Positions 1-10,580 are shown, counted from the stretch's first letter. The stretch: DNA of 64,000 nucleotides from CAHJXF01 sp038225855 (GCA_038225855.1 JBBRQU010000002.1:214385-278384); one strand, 5' to 3'. Translations and numbers: made by a program. Notes: generated from the sequence alone by a model not told the origin.

Positions 1-95
1 AGCTCGCAGTCGACGAGCTGACCGACATGACCGGAGTCGGCGAGGACCGTGCCAAGGTACTGATCATGAAAGCGCGAGAACATTGGTTTGCGTGA
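1..95 (+). CDS. nusA: Transcription termination/antitermination factor NusA, C-terminal fragment
   Basis: The frame entering the window at base 3 reads about 30 residues and stops with TGA at 93-95. The peptide contains TGVGEDRAKVLIMKARE, a helix-hairpin-helix-like segment as found in the C-terminal acidic repeats of proteobacterial NusA. NusA modulates RNA polymerase pausing, termination and antitermination. The position 96 bp before infB matches the conserved nusA-infB order. Only the tail is present, so the identification rests on this short stretch plus synteny. Confidence 0.8.
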   Translation, partial: LAVDELTDMTGVGEDRAKVLIMKAREHWFA

Positions 96-191
96 ACGAT
101 TCACGGACCACAAGCGCACACCCACGAAACTGAATACGCAATCTGCACGCATACGCAACCGCAACCGCATCGACTGAAATCGAGGAACTGA

Positions 192-2960
192 ATGGCAAGT
201 TACAACGTCGCCCAATTCGCGCAGGAACTCAAGCTGCCCGCGAGCGTGCTGCTCGATCAGCTGCGCGCGGCCGGCGTGGAAAAGGAAACGCCCGAAGACG
301 TGTTGTCGGAGAACGACAAGGCGCGCTTGCTCGACGCCCTGCGCCGCGCGCACGGCGCAGGCGACGCGCAGAAGAAAAAGATCACGCTCGTTCGCAAGCA
401 GACTTCGGAGATCAAGCAGGCCGATGCCACCGGCAAAGCGCGAACGATTCAGGTCGAAGTGCGCAAGAAGCGCGTCTTCGTCAAGCGTGACGAGGCGGTC
501 GAGCCCGAAGCCACTCCGGCTCCGGCGGCCGCGCCGTCGGCGCCGGTCAGCATCATCGACGACAAGGAAAGACTGCTGCGCGAAGAAGAGGCGCAGCGCA
601 GCGCTGCCCTGATCGCGCGCCAGGTCGCCGAAGCGCACGAAAAGCAGGAGCGTCTCGAAACCGAGCGTCTCGCCGCCGAAGAGCGTGCGCGCGCCGAAGC
701 CGAGGAACTCGCGCGTCGCACCGCGTCGGCCACCGACCCGGCCGAGGCCGAGGCCGCACGCCAGGCCGTGGTCGAAGCCGAGCATCGTGTGAAGCAGGAA
801 GCCGACGTTCGCGACAGTGCGCGCCGTGCCGTCGAAGCTGAGGTTGCGGGCATCAACCGTCTGATGACGGCGCCGCCGGCCAAACGCGTTGCTAAAGCCC
901 CGGCGCCCGCGCCCGTCGCGCCGATCGTGGCCGTGGTTGCGAAGCCTGCGGCTCCAATTGCCGGCACCTTGCACAAGCCCGCCGCAAGAGCCGGTGCGAC
1001 CACCGACAAGAAGGACGACAAGAAGGACAAGAAGTCGGTCAAGTCGGCCGCGCTTTCATCGACGTGGCAAGACGACGCGGCCAAGAAACGCGCGATCAAG
1101 ACGCGCGGCGATTCGTTCGGCGCCGGCTGGCGCGGTCCGCGCGGCGGCGGTCGTCACCGTCACGCCGACGATCGGGCAACGCCCAACTTCGCCGCACCGG
1201 TCGAGCCTATCGTTCGCGACGTGTACGTCGCCGAGACGATCACGGTGGCCGATCTGGCGCACAAGATGGCGATCAAGGCATCCGAGGTCATCAAGCAATT
1301 GATGAAGCTCGGTCAGATGGTCACGATCAATCAGGTCCTCGATCAGGAGACCGCCATGATCGTGATCGAAGAGATGGGACACAAGGCGCTGGCCGCCAAG
1401 CTCGACGATCCTGAAGCGATGCTGATCGACACCGATGCGGGCGAGACCGGTCCTTCGGAACCGCGCGCGCCGGTCGTCACGGTGATGGGTCACGTCGATC
1501 ACGGCAAGACGTCGCTACTCGACAAGATACGCACGACGCGTGTGGCAAGCGGCGAAGCAGGCGGCATCACGCAGCACATCGGCGCGTATCACGTCGAGAC
1601 GCCGCGCGGCATGATCACCTTCCTCGACACGCCGGGCCACGAAGCCTTCACGGCGATGCGCGCGCGCGGCGCCAAGGCGACCGACATCGTGATTCTGGTG
1701 GTGGCCGCCGATGACGGCGTGATGCCGCAGACCAAAGAAGCGATCGCCCATGCGCGCGCCGCCCAGGTACCGATCGTGGTCGCGATCAACAAGATCGACA
1801 AGCCCGGCGCGAATCTGGAACGCGTGCGACAGGAATTGGTCGCCGAGCAGGTCGTGCCTGAAGAGTACGGCGGCGAGTCGCCGTTCATTTCGGTGTCGGC
1901 CAAGACCGGCGAAGGGATCGACTCGCTGCTCGAACAGGTTCTGCTGCAGGCCGAAGTGCTGGAGTTGCGCGCGCCGATCGACGCGCCCGCGCGCGGCCTC
2001 GTGATCGAAGCCAAGCTCGACAAGGGCAAGGGTCCGGTCGCGACGGTGCTGGTTCAGTCGGGAACCTTGAAGCGCGGCGACATCGTGCTCGCGGGTTCGT
2101 CGTTCGGTCGCGTGCGCGCGATGCTCGACGAAAACGGCAAGGTCGTCACGCAGGCGGGTCCGTCGATACCAGTCGAGATTCAGGGCCTGACCGAAGTGCC
2201 TCAGGCCGGAGAAGAAGTCGCCGTGCTCGGCGACGAACGCAAGGCGCGCGAGATCGCGCTGTTTCGCCAGGGCAAGTTCCGCGATGTGAAGCTCGCCAGG
2301 CAGCAGGCCGCCAAGCTCGAAAACGTGTTCGACCCGACCGGCGCCGTGCAGTCGCTCGCGTTGATCGTCAAGGCCGATGTGCAGGGCTCGCAGGAGGCGC
2401 TGGTTCACGCGATGCATCAGTTGTCGACCGGCGAAGTGCGGGTCGCGATCGTGCACTCGGCGGTCGGCGGCATCACCGAATCGGACATCAACCTCGCCGT
2501 CGCCTCGAAGGCGGTCGTGATCGGCTTCAACGTGCGCGCCGATTTACAGGCACGCAAGCTCGCCGAAGCGAACGGCGTCGACATCCGTTACTACAACATC
2601 ATTTACGACGCGGTCGACGAGATCAAGGCGGCGATGGGCGGCATGCTCGCGCCCGAGAAGCGTGAAGAACAGATCGGTCTCGTCGAGATCCGTCAGGTGT
2701 TCCGCATCCCCAAGGTCGGCGCGGTCGCGGGTTGCATGGTGACCGAGGGTGTCGTGCGTCGCGGCGCGATGGCGCGCCTGCTGCGCGAAAACGTCGTCAT
2801 GTGGACCGGCGAACTCGATTCCTTGAAGCGCTTCAAGGACGACGTCAAGGACGTGCGCGCGGGCTTCGAGTGCGGCCTGTCGTTGAAGAACTTCGACGAC
2901 ATCAAGGAAGGCGATCAACTCGAGATCTTCGAGGTGCAGGAAGTCGCGCGGACGTTGTAG
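192..2960 (+). CDS. infB: Translation initiation factor IF-2
   Basis: The product (922 aa) is the GTPase that places initiator fMet-tRNA on the 30S subunit and promotes subunit joining. An N-terminal IF2-N domain (MASYNVAQFAQELKLP) is followed by a long charged Ala/Glu/Lys/Arg-rich linker (about 80-340) and a second IF2-N-like segment. The G domain starts near residue 430, with P-loop GHVDHGKTS, DTPGHEAF and NKIDKPGAN. Beta-barrel and C-terminal fMet-tRNA-binding domains follow, ending in EIFEVQEVARTL. The length is normal for a betaproteobacterial IF-2. A GAGGAA ribosome-binding site lies just before the ATG. It follows nusA as expected, but rbfA does not follow directly: a glycosyltransferase gene lies between. 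Confidence 0.98.
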   Translation: MASYNVAQFAQELKLPASVLLDQLRAAGVEKETPEDVLSENDKARLLDALRRAHGAGDAQKKKITLVRKQTSEIKQADATGKARTIQVEVRKKRVFVKRDEAVEPEATPAPAAAPSAPVSIIDDKERLLREEEAQRSAALIARQVAEAHEKQERLETERLAAEERARAEAEELARRTASATDPAEAEAARQAVVEAEHRVKQEADVRDSARRAVEAEVAGINRLMTAPPAKRVAKAPAPAPVAPIVAVVAKPAAPIAGTLHKPAARAGATTDKKDDKKDKKSVKSAALSSTWQDDAAKKRAIKTRGDSFGAGWRGPRGGGRHRHADDRATPNFAAPVEPIVRDVYVAETITVADLAHKMAIKASEVIKQLMKLGQMVTINQVLDQETAMIVIEEMGHKALAAKLDDPEAMLIDTDAGETGPSEPRAPVVTVMGHVDHGKTSLLDKIRTTRVASGEAGGITQHIGAYHVETPRGMITFLDTPGHEAFTAMRARGAKATDIVILVVAADDGVMPQTKEAIAHARAAQVPIVVAINKIDKPGANLERVRQELVAEQVVPEEYGGESPFISVSAKTGEGIDSLLEQVLLQAEVLELRAPIDAPARGLVIEAKLDKGKGPVATVLVQSGTLKRGDIVLAGSSFGRVRAMLDENGKVVTQAGPSIPVEIQGLTEVPQAGEEVAVLGDERKAREIALFRQGKFRDVKLARQQAAKLENVFDPTGAVQSLALIVKADVQGSQEALVHAMHQLSTGEVRVAIVHSAVGGITESDINLAVASKAVVIGFNVRADLQARKLAEANGVDIRYYNIIYDAVDEIKAAMGGMLAPEKREEQIGLVEIRQVFRIPKVGAVAGCMVTEGVVRRGAMARLLRENVVMWTGELDSLKRFKDDVKDVRAGFECGLSLKNFDDIKEGDQLEIFEVQEVARTL

Positions 2961-2966
2961 CGCTCC

Positions 2967-3053
2967 TGTCATTCCGACCAGCGCGGCGAGGAGGAATCTC
3001 ATCTGCGTCCCATACCCGGGCGGATGGGATTGCTCTCTTCGTTCGGAATGACA
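2967..3053 (+). repeat. Imperfect palindromic intergenic element (TGTCATTCCGA...TCGGAATGACA)
   Basis: Perfect 11-bp inverted arms TGTCATTCCGA (2967-2977) and TCGGAATGACA (3043-3053) bracket an 87 bp segment. Inside it are GGAGGAATCTC and an imperfect inner palindrome around CCCATACCCGGGCGGATGGG. Elements of the form TGTCATTCCGA...GGAATCT...TCGGAATGACA recur as dispersed palindromes in many bacterial genomes. Only one copy was seen here, so its dispersed nature is inferred. The right arm contains the ATG at 3048, the likely start of the next gene, so the element forms the whole infB-glycosyltransferase junction. Confidence 0.7.
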
Positions 3054-4679
3054 AACATTGACGCGCGTCGCAGCCGACGCATACCCTGGTCCCTCGTTTG
3101 CATCGTCGTAGTCGCGACGGTGCTGCGGCTTGTCATCATCGATCGCGATGCGCTGTGGCTCGACGAGGGCTACTCGTGGTGGGACGCACGGCAGTCGTTC
3201 GCATCGCTGTGGTCGCTGGTCCCGCAATGCGATCCGCATCCGCCGCTCTACTTCGCGCTGCTGCATGGATGGATCGCGTTGTTCGGCGACGGCACGATCG
3301 CAATGCGTGCGCTCTCGGCGCTGCTCGGCATCGCGACAGTAGTCGTCGTCTATTTCGCGGGGCGTGAACTCGATGCCGCGCGCGCAGTGTCCGATGGATG
3401 CTCCGGCATCTTCGGCATCGCGAATCTCGCTGCGTTGCTGTTTGCGCTGACACCGTTCCAGATCTATTTCTCGATCGAGGCGCGGCCTTACGCGCTGCTG
3501 TGCTTCGGCGCCGCGCTGCTGACGCTGGGCAGTATCCAGGTCGTTCGTTCCGCCGGAAACGCGCAGCCGAGCGATGCAGTGACGCGAGACGAACCGTTTC
3601 GACATCGTTCGTTTTTCGGCCACGTATCACGAGGCGGCTGGTCGACTCTGGTGGTCGGCGCCGCAGTCGTCGTGTGGACCAACAACACCGCCGTGCTGCT
3701 GCTCGGCGCCGTGAGCGCGGCATTCATCGCCCTTTGGCTGTTCGATCGATCGCAGCGGCGGACCGTGGTTCCCTTGATCGCCGCCGGCGCCGTCGTCCTG
3801 CTGTCGTGGGCTCCCGATCTGCCCCTGCTCGTTTCGCAGATGCGCGAGGTCTCCGAAGATTTCTGGATTCTCCCGCCGACCCTGCAGGGCCTCACGTTCG
3901 AGTTGCATTATCTGATGGGGCTCGATTCGATCGGCGCGGTGTGGTGGATGGCGCTGGCGATGATCGGCGGCCTCGCATTGCTCTGGCGCCGCATCGGATG
4001 GCAGCTTGCGGTCATGGTGGGCGCGCTCGCGATTCTGCCGGTGGTCTTTAACGTCGCGATCGGCGCGGCGTTCAAGCCCATCCTGATCTCACGCGCGCTG
4101 ATCGTCGCGACCCCGGCGATGGTGCTCGCGCTTGCCGCGGCCGTGGCCCTCGTCAAGCCGCGTGCGCTGCGCCTGTCCATCGCGGCAGGCATGATCGCGG
4201 CCCACGCGATTGCGACGGTTGCGCTGCTGCGCGCGGACCACGTCAAGGAACCGTGGAAGGCGGTCGTTGCGCGCCTCGCGACCCAGCCTCGAGACGCCAC
4301 CATACTCGTCGTCCCGAACGAGATCGCATTGCCGCTCGCGCACGAAGCGAAGGCCGAGAATGTGAGGCTGAGCGTGCGCGGCGTGCCGGCTGATTTCCCC
4401 GCGACCGGGATGAAGGCGCGCTATCCGTCGGGTAAGTGCGCGCCCTCGGTCGTCGGTCTGAATCCGGGCCCGCTGATCGACAGTCTGCGTGAGGAGTCGG
4501 ACGTGATTCTTCTGACCCGACGCAACAACACCTATGATCCCGATGAAGCGATCGTCGCCGCGCTGCGTTCCGCCGGATTCCGATTGCAGAGCGATGAAGT
4601 TTTCCAGCCCGGCGATTTACGTCTGATGCGCTTTTCGCCGACAGCGTCAGCGTCACGGGACAACCGAGCGAGACCATGA
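3048..4679 (+). CDS. GT39/ArnT-like polytopic membrane glycosyltransferase
   Basis: The product (about 543 aa) is a GT-C fold protein of the PMT/ArnT type, which uses a polyprenyl-phosphate sugar on the periplasmic face of the inner membrane. A first transmembrane helix near the N-terminus is followed by DALWLDEGYSWWDA, whose acidic pair sits where GT39 enzymes carry their catalytic/metal Asp-Glu. About ten further hydrophobic segments run to residue 370, and a soluble C-terminal domain follows. The ATG at 3048 was chosen; an in-frame ATG at 3024 would add eight residues, and neither has a good ribosome-binding site. Its stop overlaps the rbfA start (ATGATG at 4676-4681). Its place inside the infB-rbfA-truB operon is unusual. 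Acceptor and donor are unknown. Confidence 0.75.
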   Translation: MTNIDARRSRRIPWSLVCIVVVATVLRLVIIDRDALWLDEGYSWWDARQSFASLWSLVPQCDPHPPLYFALLHGWIALFGDGTIAMRALSALLGIATVVVVYFAGRELDAARAVSDGCSGIFGIANLAALLFALTPFQIYFSIEARPYALLCFGAALLTLGSIQVVRSAGNAQPSDAVTRDEPFRHRSFFGHVSRGGWSTLVVGAAVVVWTNNTAVLLLGAVSAAFIALWLFDRSQRRTVVPLIAAGAVVLLSWAPDLPLLVSQMREVSEDFWILPPTLQGLTFELHYLMGLDSIGAVWWMALAMIGGLALLWRRIGWQLAVMVGALAILPVVFNVAIGAAFKPILISRALIVATPAMVLALAAAVALVKPRALRLSIAAGMIAAHAIATVALLRADHVKEPWKAVVARLATQPRDATILVVPNEIALPLAHEAKAENVRLSVRGVPADFPATGMKARYPSGKCAPSVVGLNPGPLIDSLREESDVILLTRRNNTYDPDEAIVAALRSAGFRLQSDEVFQPGDLRLMRFSPTASASRDNRARP

Positions 4680-5050
4680 TGAGCAGCAAACATTCCAAGG
4701 CGATTCCCAATCGCAACCTGCGTATCGCGTCGCAGATCTCACGCGACCTCGCGGAGCTGATTCCGCGCGAAGTGCGCGATCCGCGCGCGCTGTTGATCAC
4801 GATCACCGACGTCGAACTGACGCCCGACTACGCGCACGCCAAGATATTTTTCACGACCCTGCGCGACGATGCCGAGGGCGCGCGCGAGGCGCTGCAGGCA
4901 AAGGCGGGATGGCTGCACAGCCTGCTGTTCAAGCGGCTGCAGATACACACCGTGCCGATGCTGCATTTCGTGCACGACACGTCGGTCAAGACCGGCGCGG
5001 AGCTGTCGCAACTGATAGACGCCGCCAACGCGACGCGCGCGGCCGACTGA
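4676..5050 (+). CDS. rbfA: 30S ribosome-binding factor A
   Basis: The product (124 aa) is a small KH-fold protein needed for 16S rRNA 5'-end maturation and cold adaptation, acting on late 30S precursors. The sequence begins near NRNLRIASQISRDLAELI and contains REVRDPRALLITITDVELTP and DYAHAKIFFTTL, which are characteristic of RbfA. Length is typical. Two consecutive ATG codons (4676, 4679) are possible starts; the first overlaps the preceding gene's TGA. The stop overlaps the truB start by one base (TGATG at 5048-5052), so translational coupling is likely. Confidence 0.97.
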   Translation: MMSSKHSKAIPNRNLRIASQISRDLAELIPREVRDPRALLITITDVELTPDYAHAKIFFTTLRDDAEGAREALQAKAGWLHSLLFKRLQIHTVPMLHFVHDTSVKTGAELSQLIDAANATRAAD

Positions 5051-6024
5051 TGGTTGCGCGCGCGCCTTCGCGTGCATCCCACGCGCGAATCGCATGGCGC
5101 GCCGTGCATGGCGTATTGCTGATCGACAAGCCCGGCGGCATCACGTCGACCGCGGCGCTGGCGCGCGCGCGGCGCGCCTTGTGCGCCGAGAAGGGTGGTC
5201 ACACCGGCACGCTCGATCCGATGGCGACAGGTCTCTTGCCGCTGTGCTTCGGCGAAGCGACCAAGTTCGCATCCGATCTGCTGGACGCCGACAAATCCTA
5301 TGAAGCGACGATCCGCCTCGGTATCGTCACCGACACCGGCGACGCGGAAGGCCGCGTGCTCGAAGAGCGTGCGGTCGGCGTGACCCGCGAAGCCGTCGAT
5401 CACGCGCTCGCGTTTTTTCGCGGCGCCATCGATCAAGTGCCTCCGATGCACTCGGCGTTGAAGCGCGATGGCAAGCCGCTCTACGATTACGCGCGGCGCG
5501 GCATCACCGTCGAGCGTGCAGCGCGTCGGGTCACGATCCATCGCCTCGAACTCATCGCGTTCGAGGGCATGTCGTTGTCGATCGCAGTCGATTGCTCCAA
5601 AGGCACCTACATTCGCGCGCTCGCCGAAGAGATCGGTGAGGCGCTCGGATGCGGGGGGCATCTGATCGCACTGCGCCGCGTGAGCTCGGGAGCGCTCACG
5701 GTTGGCGATGCCGTTACGCTCGAGGCGTTCGAGTCGCTTTCTCCTGTCGAGCGCATCGCAATGCTGCGACCGGTCGACACGCTGATTGCCAACCTGCCCG
5801 CGATCGAGCTCGACGATGACCTCGCGAGACGGTTCGTCGAAGGTCAGCGATTGGTGTGGCCCGATGTTTCGTACCGGGGCCGAGTGCGCGTCTATCGTGC
5901 GGCAAACGCGGCGACCTGCGAGCGAGCGACATTGCTGGGCACGGCGCTCGTAGGCTTCGACGATCGTCTGGCTCCGGTCAGGCTCATGGCGCAGATCACC
6001 ATGCAGACCACCACGCCGTCATAG
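5050..6024 (+). CDS. truB: tRNA pseudouridine(55) synthase
   Basis: The product (324 aa) isomerises U55 in the T-loop of tRNAs. The N-terminal block reads HGVLLIDKPGGITS, then GGHTGTLDPMATGLLPLCFGEATKF, in which the Asp of TLDP (about residue 56) is the catalytic aspartate. The block KGTYIRALAEEIG matches the family, and a C-terminal PUA-like region follows. The ATG at 5050 overlaps the rbfA stop and sits at the conserved domain boundary; the open frame extends upstream, but that part is rbfA overlap. It is the last gene of the nusA-infB-rbfA-truB set here; the next gene has its own promoter. Confidence 0.97.
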   Translation: MVARAPSRASHARIAWRAVHGVLLIDKPGGITSTAALARARRALCAEKGGHTGTLDPMATGLLPLCFGEATKFASDLLDADKSYEATIRLGIVTDTGDAEGRVLEERAVGVTREAVDHALAFFRGAIDQVPPMHSALKRDGKPLYDYARRGITVERAARRVTIHRLELIAFEGMSLSIAVDCSKGTYIRALAEEIGEALGCGGHLIALRRVSSGALTVGDAVTLEAFESLSPVERIAMLRPVDTLIANLPAIELDDDLARRFVEGQRLVWPDVSYRGRVRVYRAANAATCERATLLGTALVGFDDRLAPVRLMAQITMQTTTPS

Positions 6025-6070
6025 TTTCAACATGCGGAACGCATATAAGGGTGTCTGACGCGCCACCCAC

Positions 6071-6079
6071 TGCTATAAT
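6071..6079 (+). promoter_or_regulatory. Extended -10 promoter element upstream of typA
   Basis: TGCTATAAT at 6071-6079 combines a perfect TATAAT with the TGn extension, which can work without a good -35 box. No convincing -35 hexamer is present at 16-18 bp. It lies 94 bp before the typA ATG and after the truB stop, so typA is probably transcribed independently. Confidence 0.65.
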
Positions 6080-6172
6080 CACAGGTTGCCCAAGAAGTGA
6101 ATTTACCGAACTCGATTCGCCGCGGGACTTGCCGCTTGCGCCAACCCATATCCTTGAATTTGCGAGCCCGTC

Positions 6173-8107
<1,935 letters not shown>

Positions 8108-8146
8108 GGCAAGGCGGCCCGGCGCGCGAGCTGGGGCAGGCCGCGC

Positions 8147-8353
8147 CTATTGCGCGCGGCTTCGCTTCTTCGACACGTAACGCTGATATACAGCCGACGC
8201 GATGAACGCGAGCCCCGCAACGATCGCCCAGACGACAGTCGAGTCCGCGCTGTGCATGAAGGCCGCGTACGCGACGCCGGCGAGCGCATAGAGTCCCAGC
8301 AGAAACAGCACCGCGCTGACAGGGTGGATGCGGGTTTTTTCGAAGCGGACCAT
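8147..8353 (-). CDS. Small two-helix membrane protein of unknown function
   Basis: From the ATG at 8353 this encodes 68 residues: a short basic N-terminus (MVRFEKTRIHP), a hydrophobic helix (SAVLFLLGLYALAGVAYAAF), a short hinge, a second helix (STVVWAIVAGLAFIASAVYQ) and a basic tail (KKRSRAQ). I do not recognise a named family. The frame stays open to an ATG at 8446, which would abut the divergent gene at 8447 and leave no promoter, so the shorter start is preferred; an ATG at 8392 is also possible. No start has a strong ribosome-binding site. Confidence 0.55.
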   Translation of the reverse strand: MVRFEKTRIHPVSAVLFLLGLYALAGVAYAAFMHSADSTVVWAIVAGLAFIASAVYQRYVSKKRSRAQ

Positions 8354-8446
8354 GATGTCGTTGATTGTGCCGATAGAGCCGGAGCCGCGCATTATCGCTC
8401 GCGCATCTATTTGGCCGTATGCCTCTTCGCGGAGTAAACTGAACAA

Positions 8447-8926
8447 ATGTTCACTATTCGATTCGTCTCGCCGCTGGCGCTCGCGCTGAAGTCGGCGATC
8501 GCGATTGCGCTGGTCACGGCTGCGAGCCTGGTGTGGGGTGCGCCACGATTGTCAGTCGCCGCACCGAACATCAACGCCGCGGACAGGCAGGCGGTCGAGA
8601 AGGTGATTCGCGATCAACTCGACGCCTTCGGTCGCGACGACGCCGGCCGCGCCTTTGGGCATGCAAGCTCCGACATCCAGCGCATGTTCGGCACGCCGGA
8701 CAATTTCATGCGCATGGTTCGCAACAACTATGCGCCGGTGTATCGCGCTGGCTCGGTGCGCTTCACCCGTCTGGACGCGATCGATGGGCAATGGGTGCAG
8801 ACGGTTCAACTGGTCGACGGCGAGGGACGTGTGTGGCGCGCGCTGTTCACGATGAAGAGGCAACCCGACAAGCAATGGAAGGTCGGCGGCTGCCAGCTGG
8901 TGGCCACGGACGCGATCACGACCTGA
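8447..8926 (+). CDS. DUF4864 domain-containing exported protein
   Basis: The product (159 aa) has a signal peptide (hydrophobic core about 10-30, Ala-rich cleavage region near 38-40) and then a DUF4864-like domain. The typical blocks are VIRDQLDAFGRDDAGRAF, SSDIQRMFGTPDNFMRMV and NYAPVYRAGSVRF. The fold resembles the SnoaL/NTF2-like cone, but no function is established for the family. It is followed two bases later by the radical SAM gene, so the two are probably cotranscribed. Export to the periplasm is inferred from the leader. Confidence 0.8.
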   Translation: MFTIRFVSPLALALKSAIAIALVTAASLVWGAPRLSVAAPNINAADRQAVEKVIRDQLDAFGRDDAGRAFGHASSDIQRMFGTPDNFMRMVRNNYAPVYRAGSVRFTRLDAIDGQWVQTVQLVDGEGRVWRALFTMKRQPDKQWKVGGCQLVATDAITT

Positions 8927-8928
8927 CG

Positions 8929-10101
8929 ATGCAAGAACGTTCGTTCGAGAGGCAGGCAGAGGAAAGCGCGTCGATCGATGAGTCGATGGTGCGCCCGCTG
9001 GTTTTTCGCCCGCTTGCGCAGAAGGGGCGAGGCGCCATCGCCAATGTGCGCGGACGCTACCAGGTCGACGAGCGCGAGGCCTTCGACGACGGATGGGACG
9101 GGCTCCAGATCGCCATCGAGGAAGCGGAAGGCGCAGCGCCGCTCAAGACCACAGTCACCGTAGAGCGCGCAAGAAGCATCCTCTCGAGGAACGACTCGCC
9201 CGACATTCCCTTCCGGCTGTCGCTCAATCCCTACCGCGGATGCGAGCATGGTTGCATCTATTGCTTCGCGAGGCCGACGCACAGCTATCTGGGTCTCTCG
9301 CCCGGTCTCGATTTCGAATCGAAACTGTTCGCGAAGGTCAACGCGGCCGAGTTGTTGCGCCGCGAACTGGCGAAGAATTCGTACACACCCGACGTGATCG
9401 CAGTCGGCGTCAACACCGATGCGTATCAACCGATCGAGCGCGAGTTGAGGATCACGCGCGCGGTGCTCGAGGTGTTGCACGAGACCCGCAGTCCTTTCGG
9501 CCTGATCACCAAGTCGTCGTTGATCGAGCGCGATCTCGATCTGCTCGCGCCGCTTGCGCGGGATCACCTTGCGCGCGCATCGATCACGATCACGACGCTC
9601 GATCACGAGTTGTCGAGAAAGCTCGAGCCGCGCGCCGCCAGTCCTGCCAGACGTCTGCGCACTGTCCGAACGCTTGCCGACGCGGGAGTGCCGGTGTCGG
9701 TCAACGTGTCGCCGGTGATCCCGTTCATCACCGACGGAGAGATGGAACACATCGTCGCGGCGGCCGCCGATGCAGGTGCGCACAGCGCGCATTTCATCAT
9801 CCTCAGGCTGCCTTGGGAACTCAAGGAAGTTTTTCAGCAATGGCTGCGTGCCCACTTCCCGTTGCGCGCCGAGCGCGTGATGAACCGCATTCACGATTTG
9901 CGTGGCGGCAAGGACTACGATTCGCGCTTCGGCAAGCGCATGACGGGTGAAGGCATCTGGGCCGAGTTGTTCGCGCAGCGCTTTCGCGCGGCGTGCGCGA
10001 GACACGGGCTCAATCGCGAACGCAAGACCTTCGACACCACCCGATTCATCAGGCCGCTGTCGACCCAACCGGCCTCGCCGCAGCAGCGGCTGTTCGAGTA
10101 G
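8929..10101 (+). CDS. PA0069-family radical SAM protein (SplB-like)
   Basis: The product (390 aa) contains the radical SAM cluster motif CEHGCIYC (Cys105, Cys109, Cys112; C-x3-C-x2-C), preceded by LNPYRGCEHG and followed by FARPTHSYLGLSPGLDFESK. This context is that of the Rv2578c/PA0069 family related to spore photoproduct lyase. Further blocks include GVNTDAYQPIER and NVSPVIPFITD, consistent with a partial TIM barrel. The substrate is unknown. The ATG at 8929 lies directly after the DUF4864 stop; an upstream open frame overlaps that gene and was not used. Cobalamin-binding or C-terminal cluster motifs were not seen. Confidence 0.88.
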   Translation: MQERSFERQAEESASIDESMVRPLVFRPLAQKGRGAIANVRGRYQVDEREAFDDGWDGLQIAIEEAEGAAPLKTTVTVERARSILSRNDSPDIPFRLSLNPYRGCEHGCIYCFARPTHSYLGLSPGLDFESKLFAKVNAAELLRRELAKNSYTPDVIAVGVNTDAYQPIERELRITRAVLEVLHETRSPFGLITKSSLIERDLDLLAPLARDHLARASITITTLDHELSRKLEPRAASPARRLRTVRTLADAGVPVSVNVSPVIPFITDGEMEHIVAAAADAGAHSAHFIILRLPWELKEVFQQWLRAHFPLRAERVMNRIHDLRGGKDYDSRFGKRMTGEGIWAELFAQRFRAACARHGLNRERKTFDTTRFIRPLSTQPASPQQRLFE

Positions 10102-10115
10102 GGCCCCAGAGTTAC

Positions 10116-10181
10116 GCCCAAGCCGCGCCCAAGCCGCGCCCAAGCCGTGCCCAAGCCGCGCCCAAGCCGCGCCCAAGCCGC
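10116..10181 (+). repeat. Six tandem copies of an 11-bp unit (GCCCAAGCCGC)
   Basis: Units start at 10116, 10127, 10138, 10149, 10160 and 10171. All are identical except the third, which ends in T. The array fills the gap between two convergent genes (stops at 10101 and 10194). It is not a clean terminator and has no spacers. A slippage-prone minisatellite is the simplest reading. Confidence 0.9.
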
Positions 10182-10193
10182 GCCGGTCTCGCG

Positions 10194-10580
10194 TCAGACG
10201 ATATGCAGGATCGCCAGTTGCGACACAAAACTCTCCCCCGCTCCGAAGTAGCGACCCAGGGCGAACGAGATTAGCGTCATGAAGAGGACCATGCTTCCGA
10301 ACAAGGTCAGCGCGGCAACGATGATCACGAGCCACCCGGAATGATTGGTCGTCGATGACTCGGCGTTCCATTTTGCATCCCACTTTTGATCGGGCGTCAG
10401 CGCAAAGCGCAGGGCTTCGATGAATCCGGCAAACGTCGGAACAAGCGTCCAGGCGAACAGCGGATACAGCCACGGCCACAGGCGCCTCGCGCCAATCAGG
10501 TAGAAGCGGTGCAGTCCCAGGCTTCCGCCGAGCGAGGCGAGCAGCGTCGCTGTCGTCTTGTTCTTGAAGCCCATGATCAT
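10194..10580 (-). CDS. TM2 domain-containing membrane protein
   Basis: The product (128 aa) starts with a TM2-like domain: KNKTTATLLASLGGSLGLHRFYLIG contains the glycine-rich first helix and the LHRFYLG-type turn of that family. A Trp-rich second hydrophobic stretch follows (RLWPWLYPLFAWTLVPTFAG), then a charged loop and a third helix (WLVIIVAALTLFGSMVLFMT). The TM2 function is not established in bacteria. The start overlaps the stop of the phytase-like gene (ATGA type, 10577-10580), so it is the distal gene of a three-gene minus-strand operon. A second Met two codons in is an alternative start. Confidence 0.75.
   Translation of the reverse strand: MIMGFKNKTTATLLASLGGSLGLHRFYLIGARRLWPWLYPLFAWTLVPTFAGFIEALRFALTPDQKWDAKWNAESSTTNHSGWLVIIVAALTLFGSMVLFMTLISFALGRYFGAGESFVSQLAILHIV

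Noticed and set aside
8354..8446. N-terminal extension of the small two-helix protein to 8446
   Set aside because: It would abut the divergent gene at 8447 and leave no promoter, and it adds no signal or domain.
10116..10181. The 11-bp repeats as a CRISPR array
   Set aside because: Units are contiguous with no unique spacers, and too short.
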